NCBI GenBank assembly: GCA_050330205.1
Contig: JBHJOA010000075.1
Coordinates: forward strand, 1 to 64,000
Origin: Pelagibius sp050330205
Lineage (GTDB): Bacteria > Pseudomonadota > Alphaproteobacteria > Kiloniellales > Kiloniellaceae
Direction: 5' to 3'
Length of the DNA: 64,000 nucleotides
Shown: piece after piece, positions 31,776 to 41,309 of the stretch
Layout of the letters: every line of letters begins with the position of its first letter
Numbering within the stretch: the stretch's first letter is position 1
Notes under the pieces: generated by a model
Told to the model about the DNA's origin: nothing
The model's input: the letters and a program-made list of their open reading frames with translations, nothing else
The model's database searches: none
Program-made: the position numbers and the translations under genes

Positions 31776-32120
31776 TTGGCGCAGACACTCTACTGCTGGC
31801 GCTGCCGGACCGATGTCCCCATGCTCGATGACCACGAGTGGGCAGAAGTGGAACCGCTGCTGACCAACGCGATCGAACAGATCAAGGACTACCGAGCGGC
31901 GCACGGCGTGTCTTTGGCAGAAGCAAGAGCGAAGGGGTACGGCAAGGAAGCCCTGGAACGCTACTTCCAGATCACCGGCTTTCGCGAGACCAATGCGGAT
32001 GCCCTGTGGCACCACCGGCTCAGCGACTTCGGGCCGCCCTGCAATGTCTGCGGCAAGCCGCTACGCACGCCACGCGCAAAACGTTGCGCCGCGTGCGGAG
32101 AATTCGTAGCGAAAGACTAA
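31776..32120 (+). CDS. Cys-rich zinc-ribbon-like orphan protein
   Basis: 114 residues if the TTG at 31776 is used; a later ATG at 31821 would remove the first Cys pair. Two potential metal sites are visible: TLYCWRCRTDVPML at the N-terminus and PCNVCGKPLRTPRAKRCAAC at the C-terminus (CxxC...CxxC, a classic zinc ribbon). The middle is helical (AEVEPLLTNAIEQIKDYRAA). I do not recognise the function. It lies 17 bases after the MocR gene on the same strand, so it may be read through from that promoter. Confidence 0.65.
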   Translation: MAQTLYCWRCRTDVPMLDDHEWAEVEPLLTNAIEQIKDYRAAHGVSLAEARAKGYGKEALERYFQITGFRETNADALWHHRLSDFGPPCNVCGKPLRTPRAKRCAACGEFVAKD

Positions 32121-32133
32121 CCACGGCCTTGCG

Positions 32134-32853
32134 TCACCGCACCCACTCGATCAGCAATGGCACCAGAAAGGCCGTCGCCAGGCCGTTGAGGCCCATGGCG
32201 ACGCCGGCGAAGGTGCCGGCGACCTCGCTGACGTGAAAGGCGCGGGCGGTGCCGATGCCGTGTGCCGCCACGCCGGCCGCAAAGCCGCGCGCCCGCCAGT
32301 CGCGGATGCCCAGGGCATTGAGCACCGGCGTCGCCAGCATGGCGCCGAGGATGCCGGTCAGGATCACCAGCACCGCGGTCAGCGACGGCAGGCCGCCGAT
32401 GCGTTCGGAGATTCCCATGGCGATCGGCGTGGTGACCGACTTCGGCGCCAGCGAGGCCAGGGTCTCGAAGCTGGCGCCGAGCAGCGCGGCGACGCCGAGG
32501 GCGGTGACCACAGCGGTCAGCGCCCCCGCCAGCAGCGCCACCAGCATCGGCAGGAAGACGGCGCGCAACTTGCCGAAGTGGCTGTAGAGCGGCACCGCCA
32601 GCGCGATGGTCGCCGGCCCCAGCAGGAAATGGACGAACTGCGCGCCCTCGAAGTAGGTCTGGTACTCGGTACCGGTCGCCAGCAGCAGCACGACCAGCAA
32701 GATCACCGCGAGGGCCACGGGGTTGAGCAACGGATTGAGGCCGGCGCGCTCGTAGACCCACTGCGCCGCCACGTAGGCGGCGAGGGTCACCGTCAGCCAC
32801 AGCAGCGGCCCGGTGCGCAGGTAGACCCAGATGTCGGTAAACTCGGCGATCAC
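32134..32853 (-). CDS. lrgB: LrgB family protein
   Basis: 239 residues with about seven hydrophobic helices and the LrgB/CidB signature: GPATIALAVPLYSHFGKLRA, LAPKSVTTPIAMGISERIGG, LGIRDWRARGFAAGVAAHGI and the GTARAFHVSEVAGTFAGVAM end. LrgB works with LrgA in the inner membrane; the pair is linked to murein hydrolase control and to glycolate or pyruvate export. The GTG start at 32853 overlaps the lrgA stop by four bases (GTGA), which decides it over a longer frame. Confidence 0.9.
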   Translation of the reverse strand: MIAEFTDIWVYLRTGPLLWLTVTLAAYVAAQWVYERAGLNPLLNPVALAVILLVVLLLATGTEYQTYFEGAQFVHFLLGPATIALAVPLYSHFGKLRAVFLPMLVALLAGALTAVVTALGVAALLGASFETLASLAPKSVTTPIAMGISERIGGLPSLTAVLVILTGILGAMLATPVLNALGIRDWRARGFAAGVAAHGIGTARAFHVSEVAGTFAGVAMGLNGLATAFLVPLLIEWVR

Positions 32854-33230
32854 GCGCCGCCCCCGGCGCCGCCGCCCGCCTCGTCGTCGATCTTCAGCAG
32901 TCGGATCATGCCGCGCATGGTGGCGGCGGTCACCACGATGGTGGCGACCGAGCTGACCAGCAGCGCAGCGGCAATGGCAAGCCACTCCGCCTCGATGCGC
33001 CCGAGGTGCTGCAGCACGCCGACGCCGGCCGGCACGAACAGCAGTGAGAGATGCTTCAGCAGCCCGACGGCGGTGCCCTCGAGGGTTTCCGGCACGCCGC
33101 GCCGCAGGGCGAGCAGCGCCAGCAGCAGCACCAGGCCGAGTACCGGGCCCGGCACCGGAATGTCGAAGAGACGCACCGTCGCCTCGCCGATCAGCTGACA
33201 GAGCAGCAGCGCCGTCAGCGCCGCCAGCAT
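32850..33230 (-). CDS. lrgA: LrgA/CidA family holin-like protein
   Basis: 126 residues with four hydrophobic helices and the family pattern: ALLLCQLIGEATVRLFDIPV, PGPVLGLVLLLALLAL, LKHLSLLFVPAGVGVLQHLG and LVSSVATIVVTAATM. The C-terminus is short and Gly-rich. It forms the holin-like partner of LrgB and is translationally coupled to it. In other bacteria lrgAB responds to pyruvate or acetate overflow; no regulator of that kind adjoins it here. Confidence 0.88.
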   Translation of the reverse strand: MLAALTALLLCQLIGEATVRLFDIPVPGPVLGLVLLLALLALRRGVPETLEGTAVGLLKHLSLLFVPAGVGVLQHLGRIEAEWLAIAAALLVSSVATIVVTAATMRGMIRLLKIDDEAGGGAGGGA

Positions 33231-33252
33231 GGCCCGCTCCGCCGGCCCCGCG

Positions 33253-34596
33253 TCACGAGGCGCGGCGCTCGATGGTCTGGCAGATCTCGCCGACCACCTG
33301 ATCGACCAGGGAAGCGTCGTCGCCCTCGGCCATGACGCGGATCAGCGGCTCGGTGCCCGACTTGCGGATCACCAGGCGGCCGGCGTCGCCGAGGCGCGCT
33401 TCGCCGGCACGGATCGCCGCCTGCACCTCATCGTCCTCCAGCGGCGCACCGCCGTTGAAGCGCACGTTGCGCAGCAGCTGCGGCAAGGGTTCGAAGAGCC
33501 GCGTCACCTCGCTGGCCGGCCGGCCGGACTGCACCACCACCGCCAGCACCTGCAGGGCGGCGATGAGGCCGTCGCCGGTGGTGGCGAAGTCGGACAGGAC
33601 GATATGGCCGGACTGCTCGCCGCCGACGTTGTAGCCGCCGGCACGCATGCGCTCGACCACGTAGCGGTCGCCGACCGGCGTGCGGACCAGGCCGACGCCG
33701 AGACCGTTGAGGAAGCGCTCCAGCCCCAGGTTCGACATCACCGTGGCGACCACGGCACCGCCGGCAAGCCGGCCCTGGTCCAGCCAGGAGCGGCCGACCA
33801 GCGCCATCACCTGGTCGCCGTCGATCACGCTGCCCTTTTCGTCGGCCAGGATGGCGCGGTCGGCGTCGCCGTCCAGGGCGATGCCGAGGTCGGCCTTGTG
33901 GGTCGCCACCGCTTCCTGCATGCGCGCCGGATCGGTGGCGCCGCAGCGCTGGTTGATGTTGAAGCCGTCGGGATAGACGCCGATCGGCACTACCTCGGCG
34001 CCGAGCTCGTAGAGCACCTTTGGCGCCACCCGGTAGGCGGCACCGTTGGCGCAGTCGACCACCACCTTGAGGCCGTCGAGGCGCAGGCCGCGCGGGAAGC
34101 TGCTCTTCACGAACTCGATGTAGCGGCCGAGGGCGTCGTCGAGGCGCCGGGCCTGACCGAGCTGGTGTGACGGCGCCAGGCCGCTGAGGGGGTCATCGAG
34201 CTGGGACTCGATGGCCTTCTCGACCTCGTCCGACAGCTTGTAGCCGTCCGGGCCGAACAGCTTGATGCCGTTGTCCTGATAGGGATTGTGCGAGGCGGAG
34301 ATCATCACCCCGAGGTCGGCGCGCAGCGAGCGGGTCAGCATGCCGACGGCCGGCGTCGGCAGCGGGCCGAGCAGCACCACGTCCATGCCGACGGAGATGA
34401 AGCCCGCCGTCATGGCCGGCTCCAGCATGTAGCCGGAGAGGCGCGTGTCCTTGCCGATGACCACCGTGTGGCGGTGGTCGCCGCGCAAAAACTGACGGCC
34501 GGCCGCCTTGGCGACCGCCAGCGCGGTCTCGGCGGTGATCGGCTCCTCGTTGGCGGTGCCGCGGATGCCGTCGGTTCCGAAAAGCTTGCGTGTCAT
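33253..34596 (-). CDS. glmM: Phosphoglucosamine mutase
   Basis: 447 residues, the standard length. It opens TRKLFGTDGIRGTANEEPI. The phosphoserine Ser102 is in VMISASHNPYQDNGIK, the metal loop reads GIALDGDADRAILAD, the sugar loop GGEQSGHIVLSDFATTGDG, and the phosphate-binding end RKSGTEPLIRVMAEG. It interconverts glucosamine-6-P and glucosamine-1-P for UDP-GlcNAc, feeding peptidoglycan and LPS. The ATG at 34596 is chosen because conserved sequence begins there. It follows folP by 57 bases, the usual folP-glmM order. Confidence 0.97.
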   Translation of the reverse strand: MTRKLFGTDGIRGTANEEPITAETALAVAKAAGRQFLRGDHRHTVVIGKDTRLSGYMLEPAMTAGFISVGMDVVLLGPLPTPAVGMLTRSLRADLGVMISASHNPYQDNGIKLFGPDGYKLSDEVEKAIESQLDDPLSGLAPSHQLGQARRLDDALGRYIEFVKSSFPRGLRLDGLKVVVDCANGAAYRVAPKVLYELGAEVVPIGVYPDGFNINQRCGATDPARMQEAVATHKADLGIALDGDADRAILADEKGSVIDGDQVMALVGRSWLDQGRLAGGAVVATVMSNLGLERFLNGLGVGLVRTPVGDRYVVERMRAGGYNVGGEQSGHIVLSDFATTGDGLIAALQVLAVVVQSGRPASEVTRLFEPLPQLLRNVRFNGGAPLEDDEVQAAIRAGEARLGDAGRLVIRKSGTEPLIRVMAEGDDASLVDQVVGEICQTIERRAS

Positions 34597-34653
34597 CAGG
34601 CAGGGTCCCGGTTCAGGGCGCGCCCCCGCCAGCCGGCAAGGGTCGCGGGTCAC

Positions 34654-35799
34654 TTATAGCAGAGCGCCGCCGGCGCTGTCCGCCGGACTGTCGAGATCGT
34701 CCGCCGGCGACGGCATCGAGGCGGCCGCCTGCCACACGTCGACCGCCTGGCGGGTCTCCGCGACGTCGTGCACGCGCAGGATCTGCACCCCGCGCTGCAG
34801 GCCGAGCAGCGCCGCCGCCAGGGAGCCGGCCAGGCGCTGCTTGGGCGCGGCGGCGCGCGGCGACAGCTTGGCGATGAAGCTCTTGCGGCTGGCGCCCAGC
34901 AGCACCGCCGTGCCGAGGCCCTGGAACAGCGCCAGCTGCTCGAAGAGCTGGAGGTTGTGGTCGAGGGTCTTGCCGAAGCCGATGCCCGGGTCGACCACCA
35001 CCCGCGCCGGGTCGATGCCCGCCGCGGCACAGGCCTCCAGGCGCCCGGCCAGGTAGTCGTAGATGTCGAGCGCCGCGGAATCGTACGTCGGGTTCGCCTG
35101 CATGGTCTGCGGCTCCCCCTGCATGTGCATGAGGATCACCGGCACGTCGCAGCCGGCCACGGCGGCAAGGCTCTCGGGGTCGCCCTGCAGGGCGGTGACG
35201 TCGTTGACGATCGCCGCGCCGGCCGCCACCGCCTCGCGCATGATCGCCGCGTGGCGGGTATCGATGGAGACGATGGCCCCGGCCTTGGCGAGCGCTTCCA
35301 CCACCGGCAGCACCCGCGCGCGCTCCTCGTCCAGGCCGATCGGCCGGGCGCCGGGCCGCGTCGACTCGCCGCCGACATCGAGGATATCGGCGCCGGCGGC
35401 CAGCATGTCGAGACCGTCGCGCACCGCGACCGCCGGGTCGGCGCGGTCGCCGCCGTCGGAGAAGGAGTCCGGCGTGACATTAAGGATGCCCATGATGCGC
35501 GGCCGGTCGAGGGCGAGGCCGGCCAGCGGCGCGCGCGGCCGGCTGAGGCGCTCCAACAGGGTCTCGGCCACGGCACCCTGGCCGGCGCGCCGCGCCTCGG
35601 CCCAGGGCGCGATGTCCCCCAACGGCAGGATGGCCCGGGACGCGGCGGCGCGGGCCTGCGGGCCGCTCCGCCAGATCGCCTCGCAGTGGCTGAAGCGCAG
35701 CGCGCCGCCAGCCAGGCGCAGCAGGTGCTCCCTGCCCTCGTCGATCTCCGCCGGCCCGCGCAGGCCGACCGGCCGCAAGGTGAGTTCAGCCTTCATCAC
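34654..35799 (-). CDS. folP: Dihydropteroate synthase
   Basis: 381 residues. The TIM-barrel enzyme begins near residue 100 with RPRIMGILNVTPDSFSDGG, followed by ADILDVGGESTRPGA, VSIDTRHAAIMREAV, VVDPGIGFGKTLDHNLQL and VLLGASRKSFIAKLS. It joins p-aminobenzoate to the pterin pyrophosphate for folate. The first about 100 residues are an extra N-terminal region (LTLRPVGLRGPAEIDEGREH...), seen in several Rhodospirillales proteins but absent from E. coli FolP; its role is unclear. Start could be 35799 or the adjacent ATG. Confidence 0.94.
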   Translation of the reverse strand: MMKAELTLRPVGLRGPAEIDEGREHLLRLAGGALRFSHCEAIWRSGPQARAAASRAILPLGDIAPWAEARRAGQGAVAETLLERLSRPRAPLAGLALDRPRIMGILNVTPDSFSDGGDRADPAVAVRDGLDMLAAGADILDVGGESTRPGARPIGLDEERARVLPVVEALAKAGAIVSIDTRHAAIMREAVAAGAAIVNDVTALQGDPESLAAVAGCDVPVILMHMQGEPQTMQANPTYDSAALDIYDYLAGRLEACAAAGIDPARVVVDPGIGFGKTLDHNLQLFEQLALFQGLGTAVLLGASRKSFIAKLSPRAAAPKQRLAGSLAAALLGLQRGVQILRVHDVAETRQAVDVWQAAASMPSPADDLDSPADSAGGALL

Positions 35800-35868
35800 C
35801 GCAGCTTATATCCGCGGCGGGGCGAGATGGAAATGCCGTTGCCGGCCGGCATTCGGCCTGTGCCATAC

Positions 35869-35897
35869 GAAAAGGGCTCCCGCCGCGGCGGGAGCCC
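35869..35897 (-). terminator. Intrinsic terminator after ftsH
   Basis: An 11-base perfect stem, GGGCTCCCGCC / GGCGGGAGCCC, with a 2-base loop lies 31 bases after the ftsH stop. On the minus strand it is followed by TTTTCG. Outer arms ACGAAA/TTTCGT extend the dyad. Confidence 0.85.
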
Positions 35898-35927
35898 TGG
35901 TTTCGTGCCGGTCCTCGGACCGGAGTA

Positions 35928-37877
<1,950 letters not shown>

Positions 37878-37950
37878 GGTCGGGTATCCCTGTCAAGGCA
37901 AGCGGACGCCACGAAACGCCCGGGCGGCCGACCCGGCCGCCTGTCCTATG

Positions 37951-37978
37951 AAGATAGTGCGCCCGGCGGTCTAAACAA
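37951..37978 (-). promoter_or_regulatory. Weak candidate ftsH promoter
   Basis: On the minus strand TTGTTT (37973-37978, within the end of tilS) and TATCTT (37951-37956) are 16 bases apart, about 75 bases before the ftsH ATG. Both hexamers are imperfect. I do not see a clear RpoH-type promoter, which might have been expected. Confidence 0.3.
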
Positions 37979-39329
37979 CAGTAAATGCTGGGCTGGTCAA
38001 CCCGTTTGCGGGAGCGAAGCGGCAGATTTTCAACCGCGAGACCGCCCTGTGGTCGCGAAAATAACCCAGCGGTGGCACGGCGACCAGACCCTCGGCGTCG
38101 CGCAGGGCCGGCAGGGCGGCCCTGGCCGGCACCGGAATGCGCGCCGCCCGGTCGCCCAGGCCCGCCTCCTCCAGGGCCGTGGCGAGGGCACGCCAGCCGG
38201 CACTGCCGAGCGAACCCACGGTGATGTCCCGGTTGGCGGCGCCGCCTCCGGTTGCCGCCGGCCCCAAGGCCACCTCGAAACGGCCATCCCACAGCAGCCG
38301 CCCGGCTGCTGGCAGCGCCGCCGGGGCGGTGCGGCCGGCCTCCCGGACGATGAGCCAGCGCGCGCCGCGCGGCACCACCCGGCAGCCACCCAGGGTGACG
38401 GCACGGACGAGGCCCGGGCCGAGGGCCGAATGCAGGCGTTCCAGCCGCTCCAGGCGCGGCGTGTAGTCGCAGCCGCCGACCGCCAACAGGCTGCGCGCCA
38501 GGGCGCGCCGCGACACCTCGCCGCTGGCGGCGGCAAGCATTGCGGGATCCAGTTCGACGAAGCCCGCCGGGTCGGGCCGCGCGGCGCGCGCCAGCAGGGT
38601 CGCCACATCGCCCTCCAGCGCGACGCGGGCCCGGGCGAGGTTGCGGCTGGCGCAGCCGAGCCGGGCCGGCGTCAGGCCCTCGCCGGCCAGCTCCGGCAGC
38701 AGGCGCCGCAGCCGCACCCGCGCGTAAGCGCCGTCGTGGTTGCTCGGATCGTCGACCCAACTCAGGCCGCGCGCCTCGAGGGTCGCCTGGAGGCCGGCCT
38801 TGGGCAGGTCGAGCAGCGGGCGCAGCAGGCGCAGGCCGCTGGTCTCGCTGACGGGGGCCATGGCGGCCAGACCGTCGAGGCCGCTGCCGCGGCCGAGCCG
38901 TAGCAGGAAGGTCTCGGCCTGATCCTCCAGGTGGTGCGCCAGGGCCAGGTGGAAGATGCCCCTGGCTTCGCAGGCCGCCAGCAGCAGGCGGTAGCGCGCC
39001 GCCCGCGCCGCGGCCTGGCGCGACGCGCCCGGCTTGGCTCCCTGCCAGGCCAAGACCTCGTGATCGATCCCGTGCCGCTGCATCAGGCGGCCGACGCCGG
39101 CGGCCTCGGCGGCCGAGTCCGGACGCAGGCCATGGTCCACGGTGAAGGCGGTCAGCCGGCCGCCGCGGGGCGCCAGCCACTCATGCAGCAGGAAGACAAG
39201 CGCCAGGCTGTCGGGACCGCCGGAAACCGCGGCGGCGACATGGGGCCGCGGCTCGAACGGCCCCAGCGCCGCCATGCGGGCGGCGAAGTCTGCTGCGGAA
39301 ACCGGCGTCTTGCCGGCGACATCGGCCAT
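37971..39329 (-). CDS. tilS: tRNA(Ile)-lysidine synthase
   Basis: 452 residues. The N-type ATP-pyrophosphatase P-loop reads VAAAVSGGPDSLALVFLLHE, followed by FTVDHGLRPDSAAEA and the conserved ALAHHLEDQAETFLLRLGRG. The C-terminal part is shorter and more variable, as usual. It makes lysidine at C34 of tRNA-Ile(CAU), switching decoding from AUG to AUA. The ATG at 39329 has AGAGGA upstream; a longer frame reaches into cpoB without family support. The gene lies between cpoB and ftsH on the same strand. Confidence 0.94.
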   Translation of the reverse strand: MADVAGKTPVSAADFAARMAALGPFEPRPHVAAAVSGGPDSLALVFLLHEWLAPRGGRLTAFTVDHGLRPDSAAEAAGVGRLMQRHGIDHEVLAWQGAKPGASRQAAARAARYRLLLAACEARGIFHLALAHHLEDQAETFLLRLGRGSGLDGLAAMAPVSETSGLRLLRPLLDLPKAGLQATLEARGLSWVDDPSNHDGAYARVRLRRLLPELAGEGLTPARLGCASRNLARARVALEGDVATLLARAARPDPAGFVELDPAMLAAASGEVSRRALARSLLAVGGCDYTPRLERLERLHSALGPGLVRAVTLGGCRVVPRGARWLIVREAGRTAPAALPAAGRLLWDGRFEVALGPAATGGGAANRDITVGSLGSAGWRALATALEEAGLGDRAARIPVPARAALPALRDAEGLVAVPPLGYFRDHRAVSRLKICRFAPANGLTSPAFTVV

Positions 39330-39390
39330 GCTCGCGTCCTCTGCGGCCCGGCGGACTTGCCGGAACCGCGCCCAAACCTCGGGCGCCGTC

Positions 39391-40416
39391 TCAGCGGCAG
39401 CCGAGCCGCTGCGACTCCCGCTGCGCGCGGGATAGAATGGTCGCCGGCGCGTCGGCATAGCGGTCCAGCAGCACTGCGAAGGTGCCGCAGGCATCCTCGG
39501 TGCTGCCGAGCGAAGCCAGGGACATGCCGAGCTTCAAGAGGTTGTCGGGCGCTTTTGAGTTGTTGGGATAGGTCTCGAAGCCCTCGGCGAAGGTCACCGC
39601 CGCCTGCTGGTAGTCGCCGCGCACGTAGAAGGTCTCGCCGAGCCAGTACTTGGCGTTGCCGGCCAGGGCATCCTGCGGATGTTCGGAGAGGAAGGCGGCG
39701 AAGGCCTGTTCGGCGCCGGCATAGTTGGCCTGGCGCAGCAGGCCGAAAGCGTAGTCGTACTTCTGCTGCGGCGTGCCGCCCGGCAGCGCCGCCGTGGCCG
39801 CGGGCGCGGCGGCCTGCTGGCCGGCCTGCTGCTGGGCCTGCTGCTGGACCTGCGGCTGGGCCGCCTGCTGCTGCTGGAACGAACTGAGGTCGCTCTCGCT
39901 GATCGAGCCGATGGTGCCGGGCCGGGCCGGGCTCAAGGCGCCCGCCGGCTGATCGGCCGGCGTCTCCGCCGCCATCGCGGTCCCGGGCTCCTCGGCCGGT
40001 GTCATCGCCCCGACCGGCGGCAGCCCACCCTCCTCGAGATTGCGCAGCCGCAGGTCGACATCGGCGACCAGCCGGTCGAGGCGGTCGCTCGTCGACTCGA
40101 TGCGGAAGCCCATGTCCTCGATGCGGCCGGTCAACTCGCGAAGCTGCGCGCCCATCTCGTCGAGCTGCAGTTGGATGCGGGCGGCTTGGGTCGGCGCGAG
40201 GCCGCCGCCGCCATCCCCTGCCGCAGCGGGCGGCGTCTGGCCGGAGTAGACCTGGCGCTGCAGGTCGGACAGTTCCCGCTGCAGGCGCTGCAACTGGTCG
40301 TCGACGCTTTGCGCCTGCGCCCCCGGGGCGGCAAGGCAGAAGGCCGCCAGCGGCAGCATCAGCCAGCCGCGGCGCCACAAGGACCCGAGGGGCAAGCTGC
40401 GGACCATCGCGGTCAT
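39391..40416 (-). CDS. cpoB: Cell division coordinator CpoB (YbgF, Tol-Pal system)
   Basis: 341 residues. A Sec signal (GWLMLPLAAFCLAAPGAQAQ) precedes a coiled-coil (VDDQLQRLQRELSDLQRQVY). A long linker with a Gln-rich run (SFQQQQAAQPQVQQQAQQQA) follows, then C-terminal TPR repeats (QQKYDYAFGLLRQANYAGAE, GNAKYWLGETFYVRGDYQQA). The periplasmic protein links the Tol complex to peptidoglycan synthesis during constriction. The ATG at 40416 follows GGAGGAAAG. A terminator separates it from pal, so it likely has its own promoter. Confidence 0.93.
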   Translation of the reverse strand: MTAMVRSLPLGSLWRRGWLMLPLAAFCLAAPGAQAQSVDDQLQRLQRELSDLQRQVYSGQTPPAAAGDGGGGLAPTQAARIQLQLDEMGAQLRELTGRIEDMGFRIESTSDRLDRLVADVDLRLRNLEEGGLPPVGAMTPAEEPGTAMAAETPADQPAGALSPARPGTIGSISESDLSSFQQQQAAQPQVQQQAQQQAGQQAAAPAATAALPGGTPQQKYDYAFGLLRQANYAGAEQAFAAFLSEHPQDALAGNAKYWLGETFYVRGDYQQAAVTFAEGFETYPNNSKAPDNLLKLGMSLASLGSTEDACGTFAVLLDRYADAPATILSRAQRESQRLGCR

Positions 40417-40549
40417 CGCTCTTTCCTCCACTTGTTCATTCGGCCCGGCAGGCCGGACCGTCCTCACTGGCAGGGTTTCGTGGCATCTTTATGGCGCAGT
40501 TGCGCCGCCGGGGCCAGCACGGCGCCGGCCGGCCGGCACCGTCCGAAGA

Positions 40550-40597
40550 CAAGAAACCCCGCCCGGCCTTGCGACACGCGCGCGGCCGGACGGGGTT
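40550..40597 (-). terminator. Intrinsic terminator after pal
   Basis: The stem AACCCCG-C-CCGGCC pairs with GGCCGG-A-CGGGGTT (40555-40568 with 40584-40597). On the minus strand it is followed by TTTCTTGTC. It lies 30 bases after the pal stop and ends the tol operon before cpoB. Confidence 0.8.
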
Positions 40598-40627
40598 CGT
40601 CACTCGTCTGAAACGCGGAAACGCGCC

Positions 40628-41149
40628 TCAGTTCACGACAAATGCGCCGCGCCGGTTCTGGGCCCAGGCAGACTCGTTGGAGCCGAGCACGGCCGGGCGC
40701 TCCTCACCGTAGCTGACGCTGGTGAGGCGGGCCGGGTTGGTGCCCAGGGCAACAAGATAGTCGCGGACCGAGTTGGCCCGGCGCTCGCCGAGAGCCAGGT
40801 TGTACTCACGCGTGCCGCGCTCGTCGCAATGGCCTTCGATGGTGAGGGTCACCGACGGATTGGCATCGAGCCAGGCCGCGAGCGCCTCCACCGTGCCACG
40901 CTGGTCGGCACGGATGTTGTACATGTCGAAGTCGAAGAAGATACGGTCGCCGACCTCGACGGTCAGCTCCTCCTGCGAACCCGCGGCAGGACCGGGAATG
41001 GTGCTGCCCTGGGTGCCGGTCGTGGTCTGCGAAGTCGTCCCCGTGCCGCTGGTGCCGCTGCCGGTCGTGGTGGACGCCTCCTCGGAAGGAGTGGAGCACG
41101 CAGCGAGCAGCAAGGCCGCAGCGAAAGTCGTAACTAGGGAAAAGCGCAT
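40628..41149 (-). CDS. pal: Peptidoglycan-associated lipoprotein Pal
   Basis: 173 residues. A lipoprotein signal with lipobox LLAAC places the mature Cys near residue 19. A Ser/Thr/Gly-rich linker follows, then an OmpA-type peptidoglycan-binding domain (VGDRIFFDFDMYNIRADQRG, VTLTIEGHCDERGTREYNLA, LGERRANSVRDYLVALG). Pal tethers the outer membrane to peptidoglycan and is recruited to the septum by the Tol machine. The ATG at 41149 follows GAGGGCAGAAT. It has its own promoter overlapping the end of tolB. Confidence 0.97.
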   Translation of the reverse strand: MRFSLVTTFAAALLLAACSTPSEEASTTTGSGTSGTGTTSQTTTGTQGSTIPGPAAGSQEELTVEVGDRIFFDFDMYNIRADQRGTVEALAAWLDANPSVTLTIEGHCDERGTREYNLALGERRANSVRDYLVALGTNPARLTSVSYGEERPAVLGSNESAWAQNRRGAFVVN

Positions 41150-41195
41150 ATTCTGCCCTCTCAAACACATCCCCGGATTTTATGGATTCCAGGAT

Positions 41196-41222
41196 GGCCT
41201 GTCACCGGTGACTTAACAGGCC
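41196..41222 (-). promoter_or_regulatory. Leader hairpin between tolB and pal
   Basis: GGCCTGT (41196-41202) pairs with ACAGGCC (41216-41222), and the palindrome CACCGGTG lies just inside. It sits within the untranslated leader predicted from the pal promoter. No T-run follows on the minus strand, so stabilisation or partial attenuation is more likely than termination. Confidence 0.4.
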
Positions 41223-41280
41223 GCTCCTGCTTGATATGCCCCCACAACGTCGGCGCCTAAGAGCCGAAAATGGTTAACGG

Positions 41281-41309
41281 ACTATACCGGCAGCCCCCTA
41301 CTGAATCAA
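41281..41309 (-). promoter_or_regulatory. pal promoter overlapping the tolB stop region
   Basis: On the minus strand TTGATT (41304-41309) and TATAGT (41281-41286) are exactly 17 bases apart, a strong match to the sigma-70 consensus. The -35 box lies inside the last codons of tolB. The predicted start point leaves a pal leader of about 125 bases. Confidence 0.65.
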
